64,000 bases of DNA from Pseudomonas sp. TH43 (GTDB lineage Bacteria; Pseudomonadota; Gammaproteobacteria; Pseudomonadales; Pseudomonadaceae): positions 620,001 through 684,000 of the forward strand of contig NZ_JAEKFI010000003.1 of assembly GCF_016650635.1 (NCBI RefSeq), written 5' to 3'. The stretch's first letter is position 1. Each line of letters begins with the position of its first letter. Below the pieces are notes generated by a model. The model searched no databases. It saw nothing but the letters and a program-made list of their open reading frames with translations, and was not told where the DNA came from. The position numbers and the translations under genes were made by a program. This document shows positions 1 through 8,322 of this stretch, one piece after another.

Positions 1-240
1 ATTGTTTCCCGTGCTGCCCTCTTCATCCGGACGCGGTGCGATATAGCCGCGCAAGAGCAGCAACCTTTCATAATCGCAGGCCAGCGTTTTCAGATGATCC
101 AGATTCTCGATCGGCTCGCCGGCGCTGGCTTTCTCCGCTGCATAGTCCTCGGCATACGCGCGAGGGGCAAAACTGTGGCCCGCGCTGTTCTGCACCTCGT
201 GCAGCAAGCGCTCAATCAAATCCCAGTTATAAGTCGTCAT
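1..240 (-). CDS. Unrecognised small protein, N-terminal part (runs off left edge)
   Basis: An 80-codon open frame starts at the ATG at 238-240 and is still open at the window edge. A GGAGG lies about 10 bases before the start. The protein opens MTTYNWDLIERLLHEVQ and is acidic, with no signal peptide or membrane segment. The opening, a short Leu/Glu-rich helix after a Trp-Asp, vaguely recalls DUF2513-like small proteins, but I do not recognise the family with confidence. Function unknown; the C-terminus is outside the window. Confidence 0.6.
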   Translation of the reverse strand, partial: MTTYNWDLIERLLHEVQNSAGHSFAPRAYAEDYAAEKASAGEPIENLDHLKTLACDYERLLLLRGYIAPRPDEEGSTGNN

Positions 241-375
241 CCTGATTCAACCTCCGGTGCGCGTGATTAATGGCGCATACATAGGTTGTGACCGGAGCCT
301 TGCGCAGCCGTTCAGCCGCATTGTTACCAGCGACCGACCGGCGGTCTGTCGATTGGCCTGAGGGTTAAACGACTA

Positions 376-388
376 GTCTGAAACAGAC
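376..388. promoter_or_regulatory. Short inverted repeat upstream of the DUF899 gene
   Basis: GTCTG-AAA-CAGAC, perfect five-base arms, lies 26 bases before the ATG of the DUF899 gene. The position suits an operator overlapping a promoter. No promoter elements are clear, so this is a weak call. Confidence 0.2.
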
Positions 389-414
389 GGTTTCAACCCG
401 CAGGAGAAATCATC

Positions 415-1149
415 ATGAACGTTGAGAATCATCCGGTGGTGTCGCGCGAAGAATGGCTCGCCGCCCGCAAACAACACTTGGCCAACGAAAAAGCGTTCAC
501 CAGGGAACGTGATCGCCTCAGCGCCGAACGGCGCGCGCTGCCATGGGTGAGAGTCGACAAGGACTACCGCTTCCAGGGCCCAGACACTGAAATGAGGCTG
601 GCCGATCTGTTCGGCGAACACAGTCAGTTGGTGGTTTACCACTTCATGTTTGCCAAGGACTGGGAAGAAGGTTGCCCGGGTTGTTCGTTCCTCAGCGACC
701 ACATCGACGGCGCCAATCAACATCTGGCGCATCACGATATTGCGGTGGTTGCGGTTTCTCACGCGCCATTCAACGAATTTCAGGACTTTAAACGGCGGAT
801 GGGCTGGAAGTTCGATTGGCTGTCGTCAGCCGATTCCGATTTTAACTACGACTTTGGCGTGTGCGCCAAGGCTGAGGACGCAGAGGCCGGAAAGGCTACG
901 TACAACTACGAAAAAACTGACAGCGCCGAGGAAGAAATGCCGGGGCTGAGTGTGTTTTATCGCAATGACAACGGTGAGATTTTCCACACCTACTCAACCT
1001 ACGCCCGAGGACTGGACATGTTGGTCGGGGCCTACAACTTTCTCGACCTCACGCCGAAAGGCAGAAATGAGGACGAGATCATGGAATGGGTTCGGCACCA
1101 TGACCGCTATGAGGGAGCGACAAAATCCAATTGTTGCCAGGGTCGTTGA
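415..1149 (+). CDS. DUF899 family thioredoxin-like protein
   Basis: A 244-residue soluble protein of the DUF899 family, which has a thioredoxin-like fold. The Cys pair C87-x-x-C90 lies in EGCPGCSF, the position expected for a redox pair. The conserved aromatic and acidic segments typical of the family follow (HAPFNEF, DFNYDFGV, SVFYR). The start is well supported by AGGAG eight bases upstream. Substrate and reductant are unknown; family members are usually annotated only by domain. It stands alone, with a small exported protein gene 80 bases downstream. Family call is firm; a redox role is inference from the CxxC pair. Confidence 0.9.
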   Translation: MNVENHPVVSREEWLAARKQHLANEKAFTRERDRLSAERRALPWVRVDKDYRFQGPDTEMRLADLFGEHSQLVVYHFMFAKDWEEGCPGCSFLSDHIDGANQHLAHHDIAVVAVSHAPFNEFQDFKRRMGWKFDWLSSADSDFNYDFGVCAKAEDAEAGKATYNYEKTDSAEEEMPGLSVFYRNDNGEIFHTYSTYARGLDMLVGAYNFLDLTPKGRNEDEIMEWVRHHDRYEGATKSNCCQGR

Positions 1150-1229
1150 TGCCCCGACATTACTGAACTTTTGCCCGCTTAAAGGCCTCAACCGGTTAAC
1201 CCGCCTTAACCGGAACTGAGGCCCATCCC

Positions 1230-1505
1230 ATGAAAACCCTGATCAAACTGACCCTCGCCGCCACCCTCGCCTGCGCCCTGCCCGTCTGGGCCTGTACGCC
1301 AGAAGAGGCCACCGCCAAACGTGAACAATTGGCCAAGGAAGTCGCCAAGCTCACCGAGCAGAACCCGACCAAGGCCAAGGAAATCAACGCAGAACTACAG
1401 AAGATGGATCTGGGCACCGCCAGTGCGGATTTGCCGGACAAGTGCCAGTTGATTGATCAGCGGTTGAAAGAGCTGGATTCCGCAGAGAAGAAGACCGAGG
1501 GCTAA
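1230..1505 (+). CDS. Small exported protein of unknown function
   Basis: A 91-residue protein with a clear Sec signal peptide: MKTLIK, a hydrophobic core, then cleavage near PVWA-C about residue 21. The mature part is a highly charged helical segment rich in Lys and Glu with two cysteines (one at the new N-terminus, one in DKCQ) that could form a disulfide. If Cys22 were lipidated it would be a lipoprotein, but PVWA-C does not fit a lipobox well, so a soluble periplasmic protein is likelier. Function unknown. A REP element follows the stop. Confidence 0.75.
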   Translation: MKTLIKLTLAATLACALPVWACTPEEATAKREQLAKEVAKLTEQNPTKAKEINAELQKMDLGTASADLPDKCQLIDQRLKELDSAEKKTEG

Positions 1506-1511
1506 CAGCAA

Positions 1512-1584
1512 AATCAAAAGATCGCAGCCTTCGGCAGGTCCTACATCGCCCTGTAGGACCTGCCGAAGGTTGCGACCTTTTGAC
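1512..1584. repeat. REP-type inverted repeat pair
   Basis: Two arms related to the GCAGCCTTCGGCAGG / CCTGCCGAAGGTTGC unit face each other around a short loop. Located between two same-strand genes. Likely an mRNA-stabilising or terminating hairpin. Confidence 0.85.
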
Positions 1585-1589
1585 CCTGA

Positions 1590-1607
1590 AAATGCATAAA
1601 TGCATTT
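1590..1607. promoter_or_regulatory. Perfect 8-bp inverted repeat upstream of the cysteine peptidase gene
   Basis: AAATGCAT-AA-ATGCATTT, an AT-rich palindrome standing out in GC-rich surroundings, 160 bases before the peptidase start. It could be an operator or part of a promoter region. No regulator gene is adjacent. Confidence 0.3.
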
Positions 1608-1766
1608 ATTTATTTGCACAAACGCATATCCATGACTACGGTTACTTCGAGCAAGGAGATCGGCACCGGCCATCGAAGATGGCAACCGTTGAACACCGAT
1701 CGCTCAGCAACAGCGCAACACCCACACAAGCTGGACGCTTGTTTTCACTCATGGAGGATTGAAAAA

Positions 1767-2351
1767 ATGTTAACCAATGAAGCAACCCGATTTACTGGCG
1801 AAACCCTGCCAAGGTGTCTTGTCGGCCATCTGCTCGACGCGCAACTGATCGAGGTCGAAGCCGCTGAACACGCTAGCGCATTGGCTGCCAGCAGCCTCAA
1901 CTTCAGCATGCAGCAACAAACCCAGACCAACTGGTGCTGGGCGGCCGTTTCCGCTTCGGTCGGCAACTATTACGGCACAGGGAACTGGACTCAGTGCGGT
2001 GTTGCCAGCTCGGAGCTCAACCGCAACTGCTGCAATCAACCGGGGCCGTGCAACGTCTACGGCTATCTGGATACCGCCCTGCGCACCACGCGCAGCTACA
2101 ACGGCATGAATCAGGGTTCGTTGCAGATGTCGGCCATCCAGAACCAGATCAACATGGGCCGCCCTGTCGGCCTGCGTTGTGCCTGGTATGGCGGCGGCGC
2201 GCACTTCCTGACGATCTACGGCACCAACGGCAACTACGTACTGGTGGCGGACTCGATCTACGGCTATTCGACGCGTGCATTGAATTCGTTCCCCGGTTCG
2301 TACAACGGCGGCGGCAACTGGACCAACACTTACTTCACCGCAAAAAACTAG
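1767..2351 (+). CDS. Papain-like cysteine peptidase (C39/C70-like)
   Basis: A 194-residue protein with a papain-like fold signature. The nucleophile lies in NWCWAAV (C57), the catalytic His in GGGAHFLTIYG (H146) and the Asp/Asn partner in VLVADS (D162). This arrangement is that of AvrRpt2-type (C70) and C39-like peptidases. About 50 residues precede the catalytic domain and could be a propeptide; there is no Sec signal. A cysteine-rich stretch (C77, C88, C89, C95) follows the nucleophile. The ATG at 1767 is chosen because GGAGG lies about 10 bases upstream. The next gene starts 12 bases after the stop, so the two are surely co-transcribed. Target unknown. Confidence 0.85.
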   Translation: MLTNEATRFTGETLPRCLVGHLLDAQLIEVEAAEHASALAASSLNFSMQQQTQTNWCWAAVSASVGNYYGTGNWTQCGVASSELNRNCCNQPGPCNVYGYLDTALRTTRSYNGMNQGSLQMSAIQNQINMGRPVGLRCAWYGGGAHFLTIYGTNGNYVLVADSIYGYSTRALNSFPGSYNGGGNWTNTYFTAKN

Positions 2352-2363
2352 GAGGGCGACATC

Positions 2364-2963
2364 ATGCAACTGACTTATCCAAAGGCGCCTTCCAACGGCG
2401 TACAGACCCTGCGTCCTGCGCTGCAAGCCGCACTGCAAACCCAAGGCTTTGGTGCCAATCGCCAGTTTGCCAGCGCTGCGCCGGCGAAGATCAGCCTGAG
2501 CGAAGCCTATCGCGGTTATTCGCTCAGCCTCGATGACTTGAGCCAAGGCAAAGGTCTGCACGATGCGCGGATCGGCGACTGGCATTACCTGGTGTTTGCC
2601 GACGGTGTGACGATTGCCGATGCGCAGTTGGCCGAGGTCCGCGGCCATGTCGAGTTCGCCTCGCTGAACCACGGGACGCACGCCGCCGCAACAGTCGGTG
2701 CGCTGAAACTGGCCGAGCAATCGCCGCAATTGCACGGCAAATCCGTGGAACTGCGGGTGTTGTTTGTGTCGGCACTGCACGTTGTGGTGATCTGGCTGCA
2801 CGCGGACGGTGAAGATGTGCTGATTCCAATCGAGCCGACGCCCAAGGAATTAGGCGGCACCCGGTTGTACAGCGAAGCGGCGCTGCTCGCGCTGTTGAAA
2901 CCGGCGGCTGACAAAGCCAGGCAACGCTTTGACGCCGACACCAGCGGGCTACTCGGGAGCTGA
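2364..2963 (+). CDS. Unrecognised partner of the cysteine peptidase
   Basis: A 199-residue soluble protein I cannot assign to a family. It starts 12 bases after the peptidase stop with an AGGAGG-like site in the gap, so it is translated from the same message. No signal peptide or membrane segment. The middle is predicted alpha/beta with a hydrophobic strand (residues about 127-146, LRVLFVSALHVVVIWLHADG) followed by a conserved-looking PIEPTPKELGG segment. Possible roles are substrate, inhibitor/immunity protein or chaperone of the peptidase; none is shown by sequence. A strong bidirectional terminator follows. Confidence 0.75.
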   Translation: MQLTYPKAPSNGVQTLRPALQAALQTQGFGANRQFASAAPAKISLSEAYRGYSLSLDDLSQGKGLHDARIGDWHYLVFADGVTIADAQLAEVRGHVEFASLNHGTHAAATVGALKLAEQSPQLHGKSVELRVLFVSALHVVVIWLHADGEDVLIPIEPTPKELGGTRLYSEAALLALLKPAADKARQRFDADTSGLLGS

Positions 2964-2977
2964 CAAATCCCGGCCAT

Positions 2978-3007
2978 AAAAAAACCCGGACACTGTCCGG
3001 GTTTTTT
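2978..3007. terminator. Bidirectional rho-independent terminator
   Basis: ACCCGGACA/TGTCCGGGT stem flanked by A7 on the left and T6 on the right, between the convergent peptidase-partner and helicase genes; works on both strands. Confidence 0.9.
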
Positions 3008-3025
3008 CTGTGTGCCTGAAACGAC

Positions 3026-4366
3026 TTACTCAGCCGCAGGCTCTGCCGGCTTGCGGCGCTTGAGCGGCGCCATGCCGTCGCTGCTCACCAACGAGTCAGG
3101 CTTGGGACGGTTGGCGCTCTTGCGCTTGGTCGGCGTCTTGGCGGCGGTTTTCTTCTTGTCGCCCTTGGCGTCGGTCTTTTTCTTCTTCACGCCAACGGCT
3201 TTGCCCGAGGCCTTGACCTTTTTCGGTCCGCCGTAGGTGCCTTTGACTTCCTTGATGGTGCGGCGCTCGAAGCTCTGCTTCAGATAGCGCTCGATGCTCG
3301 ACATCAGGTTCCAGTCGCCGTGGCAGATCAGCGAGATCGCCAGACCGTCATTGCCGGCGCGGCCGGTACGACCGATACGGTGTACGTATTCGTCGCCGCT
3401 GCGTGGCATGTCGAAGTTGATCACCAGATCCAGGCCATCAACGTCCAGACCACGGGCCGCCACGTCGGTGGCAACCAGAATTTTCACGCCGCCCTGCTTC
3501 AGACGGTCGATCGCCAGCTTGCGATCCTTCTGGTCTTTCTCGCCGTGCAGCACGAACGCTTTGTATTCCTGAGCCACCAGACGGCCGTAGATACGGTCGG
3601 CCATGGCGCGGGTGTTGGTGAACACGATGGCCTTCTGATAGGTCTCGTTGGCCAACAGCCAGTTCACAATCTGTTCTTTGTGCTGGTTGTGGTCGGCGGT
3701 GATGATCTGCTGACGGGTCGTCGAGTTCAGTTGGCTGACTGCGTTGAGCTGCAAGTGCTCAGGGTTGTTCAGCACCTTGCCGATCATGTCGCGCAGGCCG
3801 GAACCACCAGTGGTCGCGGAGAACAGCATGGTCTGCTGACGGTTCGGGCATTCGTCGACCAGACGCTGGACGTCTTCGGCAAAACCCATATCGAGCATGC
3901 GGTCGGCTTCGTCGAGCACCAGCACTTCGACTTCTTTCAGGTCGAGGTTGCCGGCGTTCAGTTGCTCGATCATCCGGCCCGGGGTACCGATGAGGATGTC
4001 CGGCACTTTGCGCAGCATCGCTGCTTGCACCTTGAAGTCTTCGCCGCCGGTGATCAGGCCGGACTTGATGAAGGTGAACTGCGAGAAACGCTCAACTTCC
4101 TTCAGTGTTTGCTGGGCCAGCTCGCGGGTCGGCAGCAGGATCAGCGTCTTGATGCTGACGCGAACCTTGGCCGGGCCGATCAGGCGATTGAGGATCGGCA
4201 GGACGAAAGCGGCGGTTTTGCCGCTACCGGTTTGCGCCGTCACCCGCAGATCACGCCCCTGGAGCGCCAGCGGAATGGCCGCGGCTTGCACAGGCGTTGG
4301 CTCGACAAATTTCAGCTCGGCCACAGCTTTAAGCAGGCGTTCGTGCAGGGCGAATTGGGAAAACAC
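3026..4366 (-). CDS. DEAD-box ATP-dependent RNA helicase
   Basis: A 446-residue helicase that remodels RNA duplexes, probably in ribosome assembly or mRNA decay. Motifs in order: Q motif (FVEPTPVQ), Walker A AQTGSGKT (44-51), PTRELAQQ, TPGR, DEAD (152-155), SAT (183-185), VFTNTR, ATDVAARGLD and HRIGRTGR. A Lys-rich tail of about 70 residues follows the RecA2 domain and probably binds RNA. The GTG at 4364-4366 is preferred over an upstream ATG because GAGGT lies upstream and family members begin (M)FSQFxL. Of the RhlE/SrmB-like group; the exact orthology is not certain. Confidence 0.93.
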   Translation of the reverse strand: MFSQFALHERLLKAVAELKFVEPTPVQAAAIPLALQGRDLRVTAQTGSGKTAAFVLPILNRLIGPAKVRVSIKTLILLPTRELAQQTLKEVERFSQFTFIKSGLITGGEDFKVQAAMLRKVPDILIGTPGRMIEQLNAGNLDLKEVEVLVLDEADRMLDMGFAEDVQRLVDECPNRQQTMLFSATTGGSGLRDMIGKVLNNPEHLQLNAVSQLNSTTRQQIITADHNQHKEQIVNWLLANETYQKAIVFTNTRAMADRIYGRLVAQEYKAFVLHGEKDQKDRKLAIDRLKQGGVKILVATDVAARGLDVDGLDLVINFDMPRSGDEYVHRIGRTGRAGNDGLAISLICHGDWNLMSSIERYLKQSFERRTIKEVKGTYGGPKKVKASGKAVGVKKKKTDAKGDKKKTAAKTPTKRKSANRPKPDSLVSSDGMAPLKRRKPAEPAAE

Positions 4367-4557
4367 GGGTGCTACCTCGAAGATATGCAAAAAAACAGCT
4401 GCATAGGTTACCGGTTTCGAGCGCTCAGGCCGAGTTTCTTTATACAAACGGACGTAATCAGTGGCTTTTTTGTTGCTCGATTTGTCTCTTACGGTAATAC
4501 ACAGCGGCTTAAATGCTCTAATCGCCCATCGCGTCTCACAGAAGAATCGTTTCTCTT

Positions 4558-5856
4558 ATGGATTTCAAACAGCTCTGGCTCAACGCCCAGGACCTCTGGG
4601 GCACCCTCGAACAACACCCGCTTCTGCAATCCGGCCTGGCGCTGATGTTGCTGTTGGTGATCGCGCTGGTGCTCGGACGAGTGGCACGGTATCTGATCCT
4701 GCACGCCAGTCGCATGCTCGGCCGCCAGCCTTCCCTGCACTGGATCAACGACTTTCGCCACAACAAGGTGTTTCAGCGCCTGGCGCAGATGACGCCGTCG
4801 CTGGTCATCCAGTTCGGCTTGCACCTGGTGCCAGAACTGAGCAAAACCGCGATGACGTTCCTTGGCAACGTCGCGCTGTCGTTCACCATTCTGTTCCTGC
4901 TGCTGTCGGTCAGCGCCTTGCTCAACGCGCTGCTGGATATCTACGCCCGTACCGAACACGCGCGCACTCGCTCGATCAAGGGCTACGTGCAATTGGCAAA
5001 AATGGTCTTGTACGTGTTCGGCGCGATCATCATCGTCGCCACGCTGATCGACCGGTCGCCGCTGTTGCTGCTGTCGGGTCTGGGTGCGATGTCGGCGGTA
5101 ATTCTGTTGGTTTACAAGGACACCCTGCTGTCGTTCGTCGCCAGCGTGCAACTGACCAGCAACGACATGCTGCGGGTCGGCGACTGGATCGAGATGCCGC
5201 AAGTCGGCGCCGACGGTGACGTGGTCGACATCACGTTACACACGGTCAAGGTGCAGAATTTCGACAAGACCATCGTCTCGATCCCGACGTGGCGGCTGAT
5301 GTCCGAGTCGTTCAGAAACTGGCGCGGCATGCAGCAATCCGGCGGCCGACGGATCAAGCGCAGTCTGTTCATCGACGCCAGCGGCGTGCGCTTCATCCGT
5401 GACGATGAAGAGGAAAAGCTGAGCCAGGTGCATCTGCTGAGCGGCTACATGAGCCGCAAGAAAGCCGAGCTCAAGGCGTGGAACGAGGCGCAAGGCAACG
5501 TCGCGGCGATGTCGGCCAACCGTCGGCGCATGACCAACATCGGCACCTTTCGCGCCTATGCATTGGCCTATCTGAAGAGCCACCCGGAGGTGCAACCGAA
5601 CATGACCTGCATGGTTCGCCAGATGCAAACCACGGCGCAGGGTATTCCGCTGGAAATCTACTGTTTCACCAGCACCACGGTGTGGGCCGATTACGAGCGG
5701 ATTCAGGGGGATATTTTTGACTATCTGCTCGCGGTGCTGCCGGAGTTCGGGTTGAGTCTGTATCAACAGCCGAGTGGTGGCGATTTGCGTTCGGGGTTGT
5801 TGCCAGCCGTACTCGGCTCAGCCCACATTCCCGAGCCACAAAAACACCTCCTGTAA
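4558..5856 (+). CDS. ybdG: YbdG-type mechanosensitive channel (MscS family)
   Basis: A 432-residue inner-membrane protein with about five N-terminal hydrophobic segments (residues about 22-45, 95-122, 143-165, 170-190) followed by the MscS pore helix and beta domain (GDWIEMPQ...GDVVDITLHTVKVQNFDKT). The long cytoplasmic C-terminal domain and RNWRGMQQSGGRRIKR segment are typical of YbdG rather than MscS. It should open under hypo-osmotic shock. The start has a poor ribosome site. It is divergent from the helicase gene across 190 bases and converges on an EamA gene with a REP between. Confidence 0.9.
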   Translation: MDFKQLWLNAQDLWGTLEQHPLLQSGLALMLLLVIALVLGRVARYLILHASRMLGRQPSLHWINDFRHNKVFQRLAQMTPSLVIQFGLHLVPELSKTAMTFLGNVALSFTILFLLLSVSALLNALLDIYARTEHARTRSIKGYVQLAKMVLYVFGAIIIVATLIDRSPLLLLSGLGAMSAVILLVYKDTLLSFVASVQLTSNDMLRVGDWIEMPQVGADGDVVDITLHTVKVQNFDKTIVSIPTWRLMSESFRNWRGMQQSGGRRIKRSLFIDASGVRFIRDDEEEKLSQVHLLSGYMSRKKAELKAWNEAQGNVAAMSANRRRMTNIGTFRAYALAYLKSHPEVQPNMTCMVRQMQTTAQGIPLEIYCFTSTTVWADYERIQGDIFDYLLAVLPEFGLSLYQQPSGGDLRSGLLPAVLGSAHIPEPQKHLL

Positions 5857-5869
5857 CCCAAAGTCCCAA

Positions 5870-5944
5870 TGTAGGAGTTGCCGCAGGCTGCGATCTTTGA
5901 CTTTAAAGATCAAAAGATCGCAGCCTGCGGCAGCTCCTACAGGG
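5870..5944. repeat. REP pair between convergent genes
   Basis: GTAGGAGTTGCCGCAGG and its inverted copy flank an AAGATCAAAAGATC core. Sits exactly between the 3' ends of ybdG and the EamA gene, so a two-way transcript end is likely. Confidence 0.9.
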
Positions 5945-5945
5945 G

Positions 5946-6803
5946 TTATGCGGTGCGTCGGATGCCCAATCGGCTGATCCATACGGCGGCGAGGATGACG
6001 CTACCGCCGAGGAACAACCTGCCCAGTTCCTCATGCTGATTCCAGATCAGCAGGTTCAGCAACAAGCCCACCGGCACATGCAGGTTGTTCATCACCGCCA
6101 GCGTGCCGCCGTTCACCATGCATGCGCCTTTGTTCCACCAGTACATCCCCAACGCTGTCGAGACCAGACCGAGGAACAGCAACACGCCCCATTGCAACGG
6201 CGCTTCCGGCAGGAAGTTGGCTTTGCCGAACAAAAGGAATGCCGGCAATACCACCGCCAGCGCGCCGAGGTAGAAGAAGCCGAAGCGCCGATAATGCGAC
6301 AGATCGCTCGGGTGTTTCGCCACCAGATGTTTGTACATCACCTGGCCTGCGGCGTAGGTGAAGTTGGCCAGTTGCAGCAGCAGGAAACCCATGAAGAAGT
6401 CCGGGTTGATGCTGTCAAAACGAATCACCGCTGCACCGCCCACCGCCACCAGCGCGGCGACCAGCGCCCATGGATTGAAGCGCCGGTTGAGCGCGTCTTC
6501 GATCAGGGTCACGTGCAAAGGCGTGAGGATCGTGAACAGCAACACTTCCGGCACCGTCAGCACGCGGAAGCTCAGGTACAGACAGACGTAGGTCACGCCA
6601 AACTGCAAGGCGCCGATCATCAGCATGCCGCGCATGAATGACGGTTCGACCGAGCGCCAGCGGGTCAACGGAATAAACACCAGCCCGGCCAGCACCACGC
6701 GCACCAGCACGGCGAAGTAACTGTCGACATGACCGGCCAGGTATTCGCCGATCAAGCTGAAGGAAAACGCCTGGATCAGCGTGACAAAAAGTAGATAGCC
6801 CAT
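5946..6803 (-). CDS. EamA/DMT family transporter
   Basis: A 285-residue inner-membrane protein with ten predicted transmembrane helices forming two EamA repeats. It belongs to the drug/metabolite transporter superfamily, whose members move amino acids, carboxylates or amines. The start at 6803 (MGYLLFVT) follows an AGAGG site; an ATG 15 codons further up gives a polar tail not expected before the first helix. The second repeat carries the usual MYWWNKG and loop features. Substrate unknown. Flanked by REP pairs on both sides. Confidence 0.85.
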   Translation of the reverse strand: MGYLLFVTLIQAFSFSLIGEYLAGHVDSYFAVLVRVVLAGLVFIPLTRWRSVEPSFMRGMLMIGALQFGVTYVCLYLSFRVLTVPEVLLFTILTPLHVTLIEDALNRRFNPWALVAALVAVGGAAVIRFDSINPDFFMGFLLLQLANFTYAAGQVMYKHLVAKHPSDLSHYRRFGFFYLGALAVVLPAFLLFGKANFLPEAPLQWGVLLFLGLVSTALGMYWWNKGACMVNGGTLAVMNNLHVPVGLLLNLLIWNQHEELGRLFLGGSVILAAVWISRLGIRRTA

Positions 6804-6870
6804 GGTCGCCTCTGTTTCGAATGGCGGCGACGATAGCGGGTTTTGCATTCTGCAACCAACACAAATCCCC

Positions 6871-6952
6871 GGTAGGAGCTGCCGCAGGCTGCGATCTTTT
6901 GATTTTAAAAAACAAGATCAAAAGATCTCAGCCTACGGCAGCTCCTACAGGG
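6871..6952. repeat. REP pair with one decayed arm
   Basis: GGTAGGAGCTGCCGCAGG opposite a copy with substitutions (TCTCAGCCTACGG instead of TCGCAGCCTGCGG). Lies between the EamA start and the azoR terminator. Confidence 0.85.
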
Positions 6953-6981
6953 GATTTGTTTGAGGTAGGGGAATCGCAGGC

Positions 6982-7020
6982 AAAAAAAAGCCCGATCTCG
7001 CTAAAGCGTTCAATCGGGCT
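6982..7020 (-). terminator. Rho-independent terminator of azoR
   Basis: On the minus strand AGCCCGAT...ATCGGGCT followed by T8, about 110 bases after the azoR stop. Confidence 0.85.
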
Positions 7021-7128
7021 ACAGCACTCAGGAGCAACAAGTGCAAAGGGAGGTTCGATGCGCGTGGAACCTTGAAGGGGTTGCGCCAGAGCACTAGACC
7101 ATCCAGTGATTATCTGGCGATTAACATA

Positions 7129-7728
7129 TCAAGCGACCTGGGACAGCTTGGCGTTGGCCTGATTCAAGCCCTTCTCCTGGAAGTCGCCGCCCAAATTCAT
7201 GCCTTCAGCGTGGATGAAGGTCACGTCGTGGATGCCGATGAACCCCATGACCTGACGCAGATACGGTTCCTGGTGATCGGCCGGGCCGCCGGCGTAGATC
7301 CCGCCGCGAGCGGTCAGCACGTAGGCACGTTTGCCGCTGAGCAGACCTTGCGGGCCGGTTTCGGTGTATTTGAAGGTCACGCCGGCACGCAGGACGTGGT
7401 CGAGCCAGGCTTTCAAAGTGCTCGGGATAGCGAAGTTGTACATCGGCGCGGCCATCACCAGCACATCGGCGGCGAGCAATTCATCGGTCAACTGGTTGGA
7501 GCGGTCCAGCGACGATTGTTCGCTGTCGCTGCGCTGTTCGGCGGGTTTCATCCAGCCGCCCAACAGGTTGCTGTCCAGGTGCGGAACCGGGTTCACGGCG
7601 AGGTCACGCACGCTGATCTGATCGTCGGGGTGCGCGGCTTTCCACTGGCTGATGAAGGTCTGGGTCAGTTGACGGGATACCGAATCTTGCTGGCGGGCGC
7701 TGCTTTCGATGATCAGAACGCGGGACAT
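7129..7728 (-). CDS. azoR: FMN-dependent NADH-azoreductase
   Basis: A 199-residue flavodoxin-fold enzyme that reduces azo bonds and quinones with NAD(P)H. Diagnostic elements are the FMN phosphate loop near the N-terminus (ESSARQQDSVSR), the PMYNFAIPS segment (about residues 95-103) and TARGGIY, which packs on the flavin. Length equals that of AzoR/AcpD proteins. The start at 7728 is preferred (GGAGG about 8 bases upstream). Neighbour order matches PA3223, which encodes an azoreductase. Its own terminator follows. Confidence 0.95.
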   Translation of the reverse strand: MSRVLIIESSARQQDSVSRQLTQTFISQWKAAHPDDQISVRDLAVNPVPHLDSNLLGGWMKPAEQRSDSEQSSLDRSNQLTDELLAADVLVMAAPMYNFAIPSTLKAWLDHVLRAGVTFKYTETGPQGLLSGKRAYVLTARGGIYAGGPADHQEPYLRQVMGFIGIHDVTFIHAEGMNLGGDFQEKGLNQANAKLSQVA

Positions 7729-7856
7729 GGTGTGTAGCCTCCATCCGAGAATGTTGTAGGTCGATGGAGTGAAGGTTAAACAGGGTTGTATCGATGAAAA
7801 AGCGCAAATAATTGCTGCAAAGCATCGAATAATTCGTTTAGATGCACCCAGAGCAT

Positions 7857-7946
7857 GTGAGAGCGAGCCTGCTCGCGAAAGCGGTGTGTCAGTCAAGGAA
7901 TGTGTCGACTGGCACTACGTCTTCGCGAGCAGGCTCGCTCCCACAG
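7857..7946. repeat. REP pair (GAGCGAGCCTGCTCGCGAA family)
   Basis: Two inverted copies of the GAGCCTGCTCGCGAA motif about 55 bases apart, between azoR and the small exported protein gene. Confidence 0.85.
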
Positions 7947-7958
7947 GTAAATACGGTG

Positions 7959-8273
7959 TTATTTCGGGGTGCAGCTCAGTTCGATGCGCAGCTTGATGAT
8001 GGAGCGGGAAAACTTGGCCGTGGCGTTTTTATGCTTACCGGCCGGCACCTCGATACTGCGGGTGCGTGGCGCTTCCGGGCCATTGCTGAACACTGCTTTG
8101 CAGAGTGCATCGACATCACCGTAGTTGACGACTTTGATGGAGCCGATGTCGTTATCGGTATCGTAGGTTTCGTAGTCGATCTTCATGCCATTGAGGTTTT
8201 TCTGCACGTCGATCGGGTATGCAAAAGCGGTCAGAGGAAGCAGCGCCAGCAGCACACAACAGAATTTTTTCAT
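7959..8273 (-). CDS. Small exported protein of unknown function
   Basis: A 104-residue protein with a Sec signal peptide (MKKFCCVLLALLPLTAFA, cleavage about residue 18). The mature part is a predicted beta-rich domain with two cysteines (C59-like in DALCKAV and C101 in LSCTPK) that may pair. This family is common in pseudomonads and corresponds in position to PA3224; it has sometimes been mislabelled as a phosphoglycerate kinase, for which there is no support here. Divergent from the LysR gene across about 50 bases. Confidence 0.8.
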   Translation of the reverse strand: MKKFCCVLLALLPLTAFAYPIDVQKNLNGMKIDYETYDTDNDIGSIKVVNYGDVDALCKAVFSNGPEAPRTRSIEVPAGKHKNATAKFSRSIIKLRIELSCTPK

Positions 8274-8322
8274 TCGGCAGTCTCCATGAGGGACGGCCAG
8301 CTTAGGACAAGAGGAGCTAATG

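Noticed and set aside
1614-1766. Possible N-terminal extension of the cysteine peptidase from an upstream ATG
   Set aside because: The stretch lacks family resemblance and a ribosome site, while the ATG at 1767 has GGAGG at good spacing.
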